From Ursus arctos (lineage: Eukaryota > Chordata > Mammalia > Carnivora > Ursidae), in the NCBI RefSeq assembly GCF_023065955.2, contig NW_026622974.1, positions 25,947,718 to 26,011,717 of the forward strand: DNA of 64,000 bases, in the 5' to 3' direction. The position numbers and the translations under genes were made by a program. The first letter of the stretch is position 1. Every line of letters begins with the position of its first letter. This document shows, in pieces, positions 24,767-36,500 of the stretch. The notes under the pieces are model-generated. The model ran no database searches. It was not told the DNA's origin and was given only the letters and a program-made list of their open reading frames with translations.

Positions 24767-25141
24767 TCATATTTTACATCCTTTTATTTTGTGAATCCCT
24801 TGACTGATTTTTATAGATACAGTTATTTTTACTACTTTTGTATTTCCTACTTTCATACTCTTGCTTATGGTCTTTTTACTCAGAGTCCCCTTTAATGTTT
24901 CTTGTAGGGCTGGTTTACTCGTCATGAATTTTATGTTCTTCATCTCTGATTGGTTCTTTTTTATTTCTTTTTTAAAGATCTCACTGATGTTCTTCATTTT
25001 TTTCTCAAGTCCAGTGAGTATCTTTATGATCATTACTTCAAATCTTGTATCAGGCACAGTACTTACATCCATTTTGCTTAGGTCTCTTGCTGTGGTTTTA
25101 TCCTGTTCTTTCATTTGGGACATATTCCTCTGTTTCCTCAT
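24767..25141 (-). pseudogene. L1 ORF1 relic with central deletion
   Basis: L1 ORF1 normally encodes an RNA-binding chaperone of about 300-340 residues with a coiled coil, an RRM and a C-terminal domain. This 124-codon frame has a Lys/Glu-rich coiled-coil-like stretch (FEVMIIKILTGLEKKMKNIS) and then jumps to SKPALQETLKGTL, which matches the last residues of ORF1 in the L1 at 51-58 kb (TKPALQEILRGEFL). The RRM and most of the C-terminal domain are absent. Confidence 0.75.
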
Positions 25142-25189
25142 TTTGCTTAACTTTTTGTATCTATTCCTGTGTATTAGGAAAGTCAGCTA

Positions 25190-26373
25190 AATCTCCTGCT
25201 CTTGAAAGCAATGGCATTATGAAGAAGAGGTCTTGTACTACCCTGCTGTGCAGTGTCCCCTGTTCCCCAGAACCTGATGCTTCAGAGGGTGTCTCCTATG
25301 TGTGCTGCATGTGCCCTGCTGTTTTGTCCTGGCATCTTTTTTCCTTCAGTCCAGTTGTGTGCAGAGATTCTCTTTGCCTGTTGTGGGCAGTGTTTCGTCC
25401 CCAGCTGGGGTGGGTCACAGTTTTAACAAGGGACCCGCTGGTCTGCTTGTGAAATGAGACCTGCTGCTGCCACTGCCTCTAGGACCAGGACCAGGCAGGA
25501 CACATAATTTAACAAAGTGTGTCTGGGCTTCTGCAGTGCCTGCCACTGCTGTTGCCACCAGGACCAAGACCCCACAAAATGTGTGTGTGGATAGCTGTGG
25601 TGTTGGCAAGGTTTATGCAGGTCTTCTGGGGGAGGGGATCCACAGTGCAGGGACTGAGGCAAACATGACTGGAAATGCCACATTTGCCAATGCTGGGTGT
25701 GTGTGGTGGGGTGAGGCATGGTGTAAGCAAGTTTGGTAGTGAATGTTGGCTTTGCATTGGTTCCCACAAGTGGCTGTGTGTTTATGCTGGGGGTGGGGGA
25801 GGGAAATGGCATCTGCCAGCTCCTTTGCTCCTGGAAGAATCTCCCTCTGGGCATGCTCTGAGATGAGTAAATGGCTCTCCATCCCATTTGTCCCAGGTGT
25901 TTTTCAAACTGCTGCTTCTATAGTGTATCTCTGTGGGCTGTCTGTTGTGCTGTCTCTTTAGAGGCAGGACTCAGCTTCCTAGTGCCCTCTGGGCTCTGCC
26001 AGAGCTGAGCCTAGAGATTTCTAAAATTTCAGACTTTATGTCCCTCTGGTTGTAAGAACTCACAATATTTGACTTGTCTCATTTTCAAAGCCAAATCTTA
26101 TGGGGATTCATCTTCCCCATGTAGGCTCTCCAGTGTGATAGTGCATTTCTTGCCCTTCTCCAGACCTGCAGCTTTCTCCCACTCCCTACTGTGTCTCTGC
26201 CCTTCCTACCCTCTTCAGTGTGACCTCTTCTCCACCCTTAGTTATGGAGTTTGTTCTGCCAGTTTTAGGGCCATTTTCTGGGTTATTACACTGATATGAG
26301 TATTATCTAGTTATATCCATGGGACGAAGTCAGGTCCGCTTAGGGTCCTCTTACTTTGCCATCTTCCCAGCCT
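25190..26373 (-). promoter_or_regulatory. L1 5' UTR (old promoter region)
   Basis: GC-richer than its surroundings and directly upstream of ORF1. It ends with GCCATCTTCC (26359-26368), the reverse of the AAGATGGC box that in human L1 binds YY1. Several overlapping frames of 60-154 codons arise here on both strands; they follow base composition and are not genes. Confidence 0.6.
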
Positions 26374-26389
26374 ATCTAGATATGCACTT
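26374..26389. repeat. TSD copy 2 of the L1 at 23013-26373
   Basis: atctagatatgcactt, partner of 22997-23012. Confidence 0.65.
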
Positions 26390-28771
26390 TTATTCTGTGT
26401 AAGTAGGAAGTGAGTAAGCCAAATACACCTGAGAAATGTAGGCACAGGACCAACAAATTCTGCTGCTGGTGAGTATACTGAGCAACCAGGTAGAATGGGG
26501 TTTTGCAGGTATCAGAAGGAAGGGTGTCATGAAATTACCAAGTAGAAAAGAATAAACATTGGGGGTACTACGAAAATGGATTAACCAATAAGACATATGG
26601 GAATCAATAACAGGGCAAACTCTATGCCTTATATTTTGGAAAATGAGACTTATTGTCAATAGTGCCTCTAATAATATGGTATAACAGTTTCTGATAATGC
26701 TAACAGACCAGGTCTATACAGCATGATGAGATAAATTATAATGAGATGGGTTGCGTTGACCATGCAGGAGTTTAAAATCCATAAAAAGGGGCAAGATGCC
26801 AGGTTACAAAAAAAAATGTAGGTGAAAGCATGAAGTTAAAAAGTCTTAGTAACCTTAAAGATCAGGTTTAAGTATAAAAAGCAAAACAAACAAAAAAGCT
26901 CAGACAGATGACTACTATTTCACATCTAACTCACTTTGGAGAAGCAATTAGATTCTTCAACTTCTGCCAAAAATCAATTGGTTGGTTATCCAAATCCTGG
27001 AACCTCAACTAATCTGAGATATTAATTGGAGGAAGGGGGAAGTAGGTTAGGTTTTAAAAAAATGTAATAATAAAAAAAGGTGTATAAATGATAATGAGAA
27101 AAATACAAAATAATGGAGAAATACTGAGAAGAAATAAACCCAGGTCTTAATTCTTACAAAACTGTTGTTAAGTAAAAAAGTAAATTTTATACTCATTGGA
27201 TTTGTACACAGTCTGTTGTTTTGGGAGTTTAAAAATATTCAAAGGAAGTAGTCATAGTAAATTTATAATTATTGTTTACATCATTTAAGAGATTTTAATT
27301 AAGACTTTAATCAACGTTTAACTGTTTGACAAAATTTAATTTTCATATTTTTGGTAATTGGGCATATGTTTAATATGTTGAACATTAAATAAAAATGATG
27401 GTGGGTATTCCTTTCGAAGCACAAAATATCCTCCTAGATAATGACTAAATTAATCATTAAGTTAAATTAATAAAATCATTAATTCAGTAATTTAATTCCA
27501 ACACTAGGGAAAGAAGACTATCAGGAGCAAAGCTGGTTTGTAGTGATCAGTGACCACCTGGTGTTCACAACAAGGGCTCAGATCTGAGGTGGAATTGGAG
27601 GTGGGATCACAGGCAGAGACACTCAGCCTAACACTCATTTCTACCATTGTTAGTCAGGATTGGTGAGAAGTAATGTAAAATGGCAGCTGCCTTTCTAAAA
27701 AATCATTTCAAACTCTTCCTGAAGATGTGCAACAATGTGGGGAAACTTGCTACCCTTTCATGTTTTGTTTATTTCTTGGTTCTTACATTTCTGAACATGG
27801 AACATGGTTCTTATGGACAATGTGTATAGGTTGGACTGGGGTGAAAGGTGAAGAGGCAAAGCCTAGTGCTCAGCCAGAGCCCTGTCACTATGCTGCAGGA
27901 CCAGTCTGCATGACAGGATTTCAAGGTCCAGTCCTGAAGCTGCCCTGCATTCTACACAAGCAGCTTTTCAATTCAAATTCTAAATTTAATGCTTGATCTG
28001 TCATCCTGACAAACACAGCATCATTACTCACTCTTCTGCCTTGAATTGCAAAGATTTTCAGCAGCTTGAATCAAATAACATGGAAATTCTTTCTGTTTCT
28101 TCACTATTATAATAACCTTATTTTCATGAGAAAACCTTCAACTTCTCTTTCCTGAGCCCTCTGAGAAGGCAGACAAATGACTTTTTTGTTCCTAATCCCC
28201 ACAGCCTTATTCCCAAAATTTGTCCCTCAGAATTAGTTTCAGAGTATTAAAGTCATTTTCCAGTAAAATGGCTATGTGGTCAAATAGTTTTGAAACTACT
28301 AGATTAAACAGGGTTGAAGATATTATCTTTACTATAAGACTTGATTTGGTCAAGGAACCATTTTTAGGATAGTTACTTGTAAGTCCAGTGCTCTGCAGAG
28401 CATATCTTGGGAATTGCTATTTCCAGTGTCTTTCCCACTCCCAGTGCCTGGAAGTCTGGTTGAGGGCAAAGAGTAGATCAATAAACAACACAAGTGAACA
28501 AACAAAAAGTTAAAAGTAAACAAGGTCTATCATCTCATGACGGTGAAACATAGTCAAAGCAAAGCAAAACAAAATGAAACAACCTCCTCTTCACCAAAAA
28601 AAAAAAAAAAAAAAAGAAAGGAAGCAAATGGGAACAACAACAAAAAAGTACACTAAGACAGTGGGAAAACCTGGCTTCACAAGTGTTTTACTGCTTATGA
28701 ACCATGTGCAGGCACCAGGGTGTAAACCCTCCACGATCCTAGGTTCTTTGCCTGCCCAGCTAAATTAATAG
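26390..28771. other. Gene-free AT-rich DNA
   Basis: I see no repeat that I can name except a poly-A run at about 28595-28615. The 89-codon frame at 27727-27996 has no domain. A partial CTCF-like text (tgaccacctggtgttca, about 27550) was judged too weak to call. Confidence 0.4.
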
Positions 28772-28870
28772 TGCTTTGAAGGATTGTGTTGAGGGCTAAA
28801 TGAGATTACACAATGTAAAATGTCTAACACAGTGCCTGTTACATTGTAAGTGTTCAATAACTAGTAGGTT
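28772..28870 (+). mobile_element. MIR SINE 3' part, plus strand
   Basis: ggattgtgttgagggctaaa, acacagtgcctgttacat and gtaagtgttcaataact follow the MIR 3' half. Confidence 0.65.
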
Positions 28871-29285
28871 TTCTTAGGATTTTAATACAATCATAATCCA
28901 AAATGTTCTTTTTTTGATATGTTAAATGTCCTTGAAAAAAATCAGACTTTCTCAAATTTTCACACTATAGAGCACAATCAATGTCTCTAAATCCAGTTTA
29001 CTGGAATTAAAGCAGTGCAGTTGCCAAACTCTCCAAGATGTTTAGATGGGTCCTAATTTTAAATGTTTGTGTAATTTGATTAAAGAAAAACACTTGGTAA
29101 AATCAGGATATGCCCAGAAGTGACTAATTGCCCACTCAACGGGCTTCAGAAGTGGCAGACTTTGGGGAGATACTCTACAGTACAAGTGTAAACCACTAAG
29201 AATTGACAGATCTCTCAGGGTTGTACTCACAGGAGGAAGGCTCAGAAAGACTCAAGCATGAAACTGGAATAACAACACAGTTGTT

Positions 29286-29371
29286 GGCTAGATTACTAGA
29301 TTCTTGGGAGTTTTTGGCTGGGACAGTAGGCTAGATTACTAGATTCTTGGTGGAGGGGTGGCTGGGGTAGT
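29286..29371. repeat. Two-copy tandem repeat, period 43 bp
   Basis: ggctagattactagattctt starts at 29286 and again at 29329; the rest of each unit (tttggctgggacagta / gtggctggggtag) is also related. Confidence 0.8.
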
Positions 29372-29454
29372 CTTCTTCTGGAAGTAAAAATGATAGCACA
29401 GTAAATCCTATTTTGAAGTTGGCTTGAGAGGGAATCTTAAAGGGAAGTGGTTTA

Positions 29455-30480
29455 GTTAATCTTTGACAAATGAGGCAAGAATATGCAATGTGAAAAAAAC
29501 AGTCTCTTCAACAAATGGTGTTGGGAAAACTGGACAGTTACATGTAAAAGAAGACAACTAGACCACTTTCTTACACCACAGACAAAAACAAACTCAAAAT
29601 GGATTAAGGACCTAAATATGAGACCTGAAACCATAAAAGTCCTAGAAGAGAGCACAGGCAGTAACTTCCCTGTCATTGGCTGTAACATCTTTCTAGATAA
29701 GTCTCCTGAAGCAAGGGAAACAAAAGCAAAAATAAATTATAGGGACTACATCAAAATAAAAAGCTTCTGTACAACTAAGAAAACAACCAACAAAATTGAA
29801 CAACAACCTACTGAATGGGAGAAGATATTTGTAGATGACGTATTTGATAAAGGGTTAGTATCCAAGATAAATAAAGAACTTATACAACTCAACACCCAAA
29901 AAACAAATAATCCAATAAAAATAGGTAGAAGACATGAAAAGATATTTCTCCAAAGAAGACATACAGGTGGCCAATAGACACATGAAAAGATGTTCAACAT
30001 CACTCATCATCAGGGAAATGCAAATTAAAACCACAATGAGATATCACTTTGCACCTGTCAGAATGGCTAGAACACAAGAAACAAGTATTGGGAAGGATGT
30101 GGAAAAATAGGAACCCTTATACACTGTTGGTGGGAATGCAAACTGGTGCAGCCACTGTGGAATACATAATGGAGAGTTCCCCAAAAAATTAAAAATAGAA
30201 CTACTCTTCAGTCCAGTAATCATACTATTGTGTATTTATCCAAAGAATACAAAAACATTAATTTGAAAGGATATATGCACCCATATGTTTACTACAGTAT
30301 GATTTCCAACAGCCAAATTACGGAAGCAACCTGTATTCATCAACAGACAAATGGATAATAGATTCAACATGGATGAATCTAGAGAGTGTAATGCTAGGTG
30401 AAATAAGCCAGTCAAAGAAAGGCAAATACCATATGATTTCAATCATATGTGGAATTTAAGAAACAAAACAAATGAATGAA
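29455..30480 (+). pseudogene. L1 ORF2 C-terminal relic
   Basis: The open part at 29483-29977 (164 codons) contains [38 protein letters not shown] and [17 protein letters not shown], all from the ORF2 region after the RT domain. Further ORF2-like text continues in shifted frames (ggaatgcaaactggtgcagc, gtgaaataagccagtcaaag). The copy is truncated at its 5' end, lacks endonuclease and RT, and is not functional. Confidence 0.85.
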
Positions 30481-30738
30481 GGGGGGATAAAAAGAGACAA
30501 ACCAAAAAACAGACACCTAACTATAGAAAATAGATGGTTATAAGAGGGAGGTCTTTGGAGGTGGTGGGAGAAATAGGTGAAGGGGATTAAGAGTACACTT
30601 ACCTTGATGAGGACTGAGTAATATATGGAATTGTTGAATCACTATATTGTACACCTACATTATATTGTACATCTATACTATATTGTACAACTAACACTGT
30701 ATGTTAACTAACTGGAATTAAAAAATAAAAATAAAAAT
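29455..30738 (+). mobile_element. 5'-truncated L1, plus strand, with 18-bp TSD
   Basis: The element begins inside ORF2 and runs to a typical L1 3' end with repeated atattgtaca blocks and the tail aaaaaataaaaataaaaa. The TSD ttaaagggaagtggttta (29437-29454) matches 30739-30756 with one mismatch. Length about 1.28 kb. Confidence 0.92.
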
Positions 30739-30784
30739 TTAAAGGGAAGTGGCTTATAATGGCCAGTTGTTTGATGTCTCCCAT

Positions 30785-30942
30785 GTATGAGATGCTTTGC
30801 AAACAGTTTCTTACTTAATGGCCTCATAACCATCCTGCTTAGTAGATACCATTTGAGCCCCATTTTATAGAGGATGATACTGAGAAGTGAAGTAAATTGC
30901 CAAAGGAGACATGAGTAGTAGGGCATGGAGGTGGGGTTTGAA
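30785..30942 (-). mobile_element. MIR SINE, reverse
   Basis: gcctcataaccatcctgctt, ccccattttatagaggatga, aagtaaattgccaaaggaga and tggggtttgaattcag follow the reverse MIR order. Confidence 0.7.
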
Positions 30943-31808
30943 TTCAGTTGTTCAGGCCAAAAGCCTTGGAGTGCTTCTTGACAGCTATCTCACACTCCAC
31001 ACCCAATCTTCCAAGAAGACTTATTTGTTCCACCTTCAAAATATATCCAAAGTATGACTTCTTTTCTTTTAAAGATTTTATTTATGTATTTATTTGAGAG
31101 AGAGAGAGTGCAAGCATAAGCAAGGGGCAGGGGAGAGGGGAACAGAGGGAGAAGCAGACTCCCTGCTGAACAGGGAGCCTGGTGTGGGGCTTGATCCCTG
31201 GATCCTAGGATCATGACCTGAGCTGAGGGCAGACACTTAACCAACGGAGCCACCCAGGAATCCCTCCAAAGTAGGACTTCTTACCACCTTCATTGCTACC
31301 ACCCCAGACCCTGGCACCGTGATCTCACACTTGCTCTAGCTGTCCTTACAGTGGCCTATAGTGATCTCCTTTTGACCGTAACTCTCTTTCCCTTGTGTTC
31401 ATTTAACTCCTGCCATCCTGGTCCCCTTAAAGTTCTTCAGATGTGCCAGGAGTGTTTCTGTCTTTAGGCCATTGCTCTAGCTGTTCCTTCTGTCTGACAT
31501 GGTTCCCCCAGATATCCCCTTCAGTTCATTGCTCAAATATCACTTCTCAAGAAGGACTCCCTGACCATGCAAATTAATATCATACCTTTTCCTCCCTCTA
31601 GAGCCCTCTCAATTCCTTATATCTTATGTTTTCTTTTTCGTAGCTCTTACTTGGTTTCTAACATACTCTATGATTTACTTATTTATTATGTATAATGCTT
31701 ATTGCCCTGTCTGTGACATTGGGCAGGGATCTTTGTGTGTTTTGTTCATGACACATCATAAGTGTCTAGAAGTATTGGGAACACAGTAGATGCTAAATAA
31801 ATATTTGC
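30943..31808 (+). mobile_element. L2 LINE 3' end, plus strand, split by a SINE
   Basis: ttcaggccaaaagccttgga, ttcagttcattgctcaaata, aagaaggactccctgaccat, cattgggcagggatctttg and agtagatgctaaataaatat follow the L2 3' region in order. The CAN-SINE at 31064-31264 interrupts it. Confidence 0.8.
31064..31264 (-). mobile_element. CAN-SINE, reverse, 18-bp TSD
   Basis: Head at the right (ggagccacccaggaatccc), GAGA-rich middle, tail at the left. The TSD tccaaagtatgacttctt (31046-31063) recurs at 31265-31282 with one mismatch. Confidence 0.95.
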
Positions 31809-32809
31809 ATTATGGAGGTTTATCTGACTCTGAAGCCCACGATCCTTCACTGTATGAACATCATCTCAACAATTGAGAATCCAGTAGATCAGATTATCTA
31901 TTCAAGGATACCCATTACCCAGAGACTTCTTAAATATATGATGCTAAACTTTTCCTTCCTAATTTTGCTTCCATGGCTGATTAGTTCTTTTCTGACATAT
32001 TCTTCCTTTATGTAGAGAAAAATCTTTTAATATACAACAGCCAATGCTGGTATACCAGGAGCTAGTATTGTTAAGGTGATTTTGTGTATTTCTCTTTTCT
32101 GTTGAGAGTGATCTTAGAATTATAGTTTTTGAGGAGAGGGACACATTTCATGGTACCCTATAAACTACCAATATATTAATGCCCATAAACCATTGAAATG
32201 TACCAAATTTCCAATATTGTACTCAAACTAAGGTTTCCTGACACAGAAGTAGCATTACATTTCTTTGTCAAAACTTTTGTCCAGATTTTCAGTATTATAA
32301 ATATAGTTATTATGCATGTTGATGACTCCTTGGTTTCTAGGGTCTTTTCTTTTCCTTGCACATTTTGAGCAGATGAGAAAACTACTGGTACCCAAAGGCT
32401 TTAAGCTATAAGAAAGTGCTCCAATCAGCTAGTGGTTCATTCAAGCAAAGAAGCAGGGACAAGGGAAGAGGAAGATTTTGTACACATACAAAACAATGAC
32501 TTAATGCTCTAGAATAGTAAAGGAGAATCAGTTTTGTTCAGATTTCTTTTTTCCCTTTTCTTCCTTCCCTTCTTGACTCTCTTCAACCCATCTTTATTTT
32601 AAAAAGGTTTTAAACTAGCTGTATCCATTACATAAAATGACAGAGAAGTTCACATAAGAAGATATTCAGTGCCAGTGGTTATAACAACAAATTCTCTGAT
32701 TATTCATCATTTATCAAGAAAATTAAAGAAAGCAGCATTCCCATTTCCCAAACGCCCTACAACCTAATTAACAGATTTTATTAGCAAATGGGGAAAGTCA
32801 TTCCATAAA
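31809..32809. other. Unassigned AT-rich DNA without a gene
   Basis: Short frames (61-67 codons) only, with no domains and no repeat that I can name. Confidence 0.4.
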
Positions 32810-33010
32810 ATCTTTTTCTACTTTGCCACTTACTAGTTGTGTTATGTGACCAAATATTTAACCTTTCTGAGACTTAGTTTCCTTGTCTGTAAATGAAAAT
32901 TATGGTATCTACCTGTAATGATCCCAAAGACTAAAAATGTAATAAGACAATGTGTATGAACTGCCTCATCCAGAGTAGACACTCAATAAATGGTAGCTAT
33001 TTTTACATTA
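32810..33010 (+). mobile_element. MIR SINE, plus strand
   Basis: gccacttactagttgtgtta, gacttagtttccttgtctgt, aaatgaaaattatggtatct and gacactcaataaatggtagc follow the MIR consensus order. Confidence 0.8.
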
Positions 33011-33482
33011 TCACTATCACATTACTTTTGCCTGCTTTTTAGAATCTGGAAGGATGATGTAAAAAGGTGTCCTTATTCAGTCTTTAAGAATAGCTAAGAA
33101 AAATAGGACATTGCTAAGTAAGCAGGAAAATCTGTGTCTCTGTTTCATGCCTACATTAGCAATAATGTGAAATAGCTACAAAGTTAAGTTTCTTTTATGA
33201 TAACTCCATGTTATCTATCTTTCTACCAATGATTTCCTATGTTCTCCTGTTTTAAAGATTCTATCTGAATGATAAAATCAGTGAGGTGTATCAGCAGAAG
33301 TTATAACATCCTAAGGGAGAGAATGTTTTTTACGTACATGCCGATTCAGCATGCCTTTTCCATAACAGAGCTAACCAAGCTTTACCAGGTTAGCTGCACA
33401 TTTGACTGCAGATACTGCCCCTGAAGCTAGATTTTTACCAACCATGATAATGGCATCTATTTCTGTTGCACCATTGCCTTTC

Positions 33483-33487
<5 letters not shown>

Positions 33488-33517
<30 letters not shown>
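33488..33517. repeat. TG microsatellite, about 15 units
   Basis: Uninterrupted TG run, long enough to vary in length between individuals. Confidence 0.95.
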
Positions 33518-33518
<1 letters not shown>

Positions 33519-33825
33519 CACACACTCAATGGCCTAAAACTCTAACTATGCAAAGTATGCAGCCAGGAAAGGTGGGAGGATGTTGAAGGAAGATTAAGAT
33601 GGAAACATGGCATGACTGTGTTTTATCAGCTTTTCTTAGACAAAGCTCTTTGGGGATGTTGTTTTCTTTCGGTGACTGATTAAATGTTCATGCCTATGGC
33701 AATAGGGATCCTTAAAAATAACTGAATACTGTAAAGTACAGAGTTTTTCATAACCATGCAGCATAGTCTTGAATTAATCTTTTATTTTTCTCATAATAGG
33801 TATCAGTACAAAAATAATGTCTTAC

Positions 33826-34035
33826 ATCAGCACAGTGCTCAAGGCTTTACAAAGTGCTTTCATGTGCATTATCTCATTTTATCCTCCTAACAAAATAGTG
33901 ATGGAGGTAGAGTTTGCATGCATCTCCCATTCTCTTTTAAGATTGTACAATTTGAGGCTTAAAGTGATTACGTATTTTGCCAAGGTCAGAAAACTAGTAA
34001 GTGACGCACCTGGGATAGATTTTTGGGCCTAAGTG
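33826..34035 (-). mobile_element. MIR SINE, reverse
   Basis: aagtgctttcatgtgcatta, tctcattttatcctcctaac, tttgaggcttaaagtgatta and gccaaggtcagaaaactagt follow the reverse MIR order. Confidence 0.8.
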
Positions 34036-35258
34036 CTGTGCCTTTTTGTATATGCCAGATTTCAAGGGTTGTTTTGTTTGTTCAATACCCATTTATCTAT
34101 TTTATTTGTTTTAAAGCTTTGAATTTGAATATCCTCTTTGTGTTAAGAAAGTTTTATTTCTTGGATGAATGCAAGAGAACTCCTTTGTTTCCATCCAAGT
34201 GAAGGAGAGAATCAATTTACTTTCCTGCCAAATCTGGCTCCTATAAGATACTAGTTCACCTCATCATCTTTTAATAAGCAGAGAGTGGCTATGTGGGAAG
34301 TATCAATAGCTGCCTTATAGCTCACTCACTCCACTCCCTTACCGACTAAAGTCCTCATTTAAATTATACATCACGGGGGCAAGAGACTGTGCAGCAAATC
34401 CAGCACATTCTTGGGGTGTGTGTTTTAACACATTTGTGATTTGGAAAATCCTATGAAAGTTTTCCTGCCCTTAATTATTGAAGGCTGATAAAATGGGTGA
34501 GAGAGAATATGTGCCACATGTGCATTATTTCTTTATTTATCTATTCTTTCTTCTCCTATTGGGTGGTGATGAAATCTGAATGAAAAGATACTATGCTGAA
34601 CTAGAATGTCTGGAAAAAATTGTCTAGACTAAGGGTGATGGATTGAAGATAGGATAAATACTAATATTTTTCTTAACCCAGGTTCTGTGCACTATACCTT
34701 AGCCCTGTACACTCTGCCCCCTTCCTTTTTTCCATCCTGCTTTTCAGTAAAGGGCCTTCTGTTTTGATATTGGCCTAATCTCTCTATCTCCAGCCACAGA
34801 ATATTGTTAGCTACTACCCAACAGTAAATCCAGCCTTTTATCCCAAGACCAAATAGTCTGAGGAGACAACAAACTCACTTGAAACAAGCGAAGGACATGC
34901 GACCCATTCCCAATTCACTTGAGTGTGCTTGCTCCGGCTCTGTTATTGTTAACCTGGTTCATGTGGAAATCACAAGTCCTAAAAAAGAAATGAAAATGCA
35001 AGAGATGTGTGAGACTTGGTGAGAAAATCTAACATTTGCATGATTTAAATTTCAGAAGGGGGAAGGGAGAGGATGAAGCAGAAGGAATATCTACACATAT
35101 AACAACAGTGAATTCTCCAAAGGAAGCACTACCAAATTCAGGCAAATTCATGTTATATTAAGTTAGCTAAAAATTAAAGATGGAGTTGAGGATAATAAAG
35201 GATTAGGGAATGACTGATAAACAGAACTGGTTTCTGTTAAAGAATATAAACTGTTCTT
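34036..35258. other. Gene-free DNA, nothing recognised
   Basis: No long frames and no repeat that I can name. Purine-rich text near 35050-35090. Confidence 0.4.
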
Positions 35259-35452
35259 TAAAAAAAAAAGGGATTTATTTATTTATTTGAGAAAGAAAGA
35301 GAATGGGGGGAGGGGAGAGGGAGACAATCTTCAAGCAGACTCCCCGCTGAGCACGGAGCCTGAGGCAGGGCTCAATCTCAGGACCCTGAGATCATGACCC
35401 TAGCTGAAATCAAGAGTTTTCATGCTTAATGAATGAGCCATCCAGGTGCCCC
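35259..35452 (-). mobile_element. CAN-SINE, reverse
   Basis: A-run and ggatttatttatttatttga tail at the left, core gagatcatgaccctagctga and head ccatccaggtgcccc at the right. TSD unclear. Confidence 0.9.
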
Positions 35453-35870
35453 AGAACATACCCGGTACTTAGAGTTGTGGGCCAGATGACATGTCCTGGG
35501 CAGGACTGCTTAATTGTTATGGACCAGTGACTGCTATGTGCCTCTGTTCCTCTCTTTTTGGAATCCAAGTAACTGGTTGAAGTTATCCTTTCCCTATCTC
35601 ACCAATGTATGTTGGATGTATGTGCAAAAATAATAACTATTTAGTTCATGAATCCATTGTTTAAGAGGAGCTGCTCCCAAAGACATGCACTTGAGAAATT
35701 TCACCAGTGAAGTCTCATTTGCCTCAGGACCTCATGCAAATGACTAGATTCTGGACTCTGAACTTAATACAGTGATTGGATGAGATTTTGGGGGTTCTCG
35801 TAAGGGAGTGAGTACATCTTGCATGTGGGAGAGATGTGAATATATGGAACCAAAAAAAGGACTGGGAGGG

Positions 35871-36068
35871 GGCGCCTGGGTGGCACAGCGGTTAAGCGTC
35901 TGCCTTCGGCTCAGGGCGTGATCCTGGAGTTCTGGGATTCAGCCCCACGTCAGGCTCTTCCGCTATGAGCCTGCTTCTTCCTCTCCCACTCCCCCTGCTT
36001 GTGTTCCCTCTCTCGCTGGCTGTCTCTCTCTCTGTCGAATAAATAAATAAAATCTTAAAAAAAAAAAA
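35871..36068 (+). mobile_element. Young full-length CAN-SINE, plus strand, 16-bp TSD
   Basis: Head variant cgcctgggtggcacagcggt, CT-rich body ending ctctctgtcgaataaataaa and a long A tail. The TSD aaaaggactgggaggg occurs at 35855-35870 and 36069-36084. Low divergence and the perfect TSD mark a recent insertion. Confidence 0.97.
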
Positions 36069-36084
36069 AAAAGGACTGGGAGGG

Positions 36085-36500
36085 GTGTTTACAATAATGT
36101 TCCCCAATGAACAAAACCTTCCAGCATCCAGACACTTATAAATATATTTCCCTCCCAGTTGGCTTTGAGATTGGCTGTATGGCCAATGGAATATCAGCAA
36201 ACATGATGCTAGCAGAGGCTTATCCACTTTGAGAGCTTATCCACTGAAGCTTGCCCTCTTACAGTGCCTTACTGATGGAGCCCAGGTGGAAACTCATGGA
36301 AAATTTAGCTCAGCAATCCTACCTGTCACAGCTGAGCCCATCCTCAGGTTCCTCACCAGCTGAATGCAGCCTCATAGGTAATTTCAGCCAGACCAGTAGA
36401 AGAACCAGTCAACTTATAGGATCTTAAGAAAAAATAAACAATTGTGGTTTAAGTCATTAAGTTTTAGGATGGTTAATCAGCAATATATAACTGAAATAAT
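36085..36500 (+). mobile_element. Ancient interspersed repeat, family not assigned
   Basis: The end (gtggtttaagtcattaagtt, ggttaatcagcaatatataa) resembles a common mammalian repeat terminus of the type TTTAAGCCACTAAGTTTTGG. Boundaries are approximate. Confidence 0.45.

Larger units (their letters stand above)
23013..26373 (-). mobile_element. L1 LINE, reverse, 5' end present, internally deleted
   Basis: The right end (cctcttactttgccatcttc) is the reverse complement of an L1 5' start with the usual AAGATGGC box. The left end (ttttaaaattttaattccag) is the reverse of an L1M-type 3' end. A 16-bp imperfect TSD flanks the element. At about 3.36 kb it is roughly half the usual length. Junctions near 23100, 23400 and 24925 remove most of the 3' UTR with the ORF2 C-terminus, the reverse-transcriptase core, and most of the ORF1 RNA-binding region. 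Confidence 0.8.

Noticed and set aside
25423..25887. 154-codon reverse frame and overlapping frames on both strands
   Set aside because: They fall in the GC-richer 5' UTR of the L1 at 23.0-26.4 kb, overlap one another and have no domain.
27545..27570. Second CTCF-like text (tgaccacctggtgttca)
   Set aside because: Too few matches to the core consensus; likely chance.
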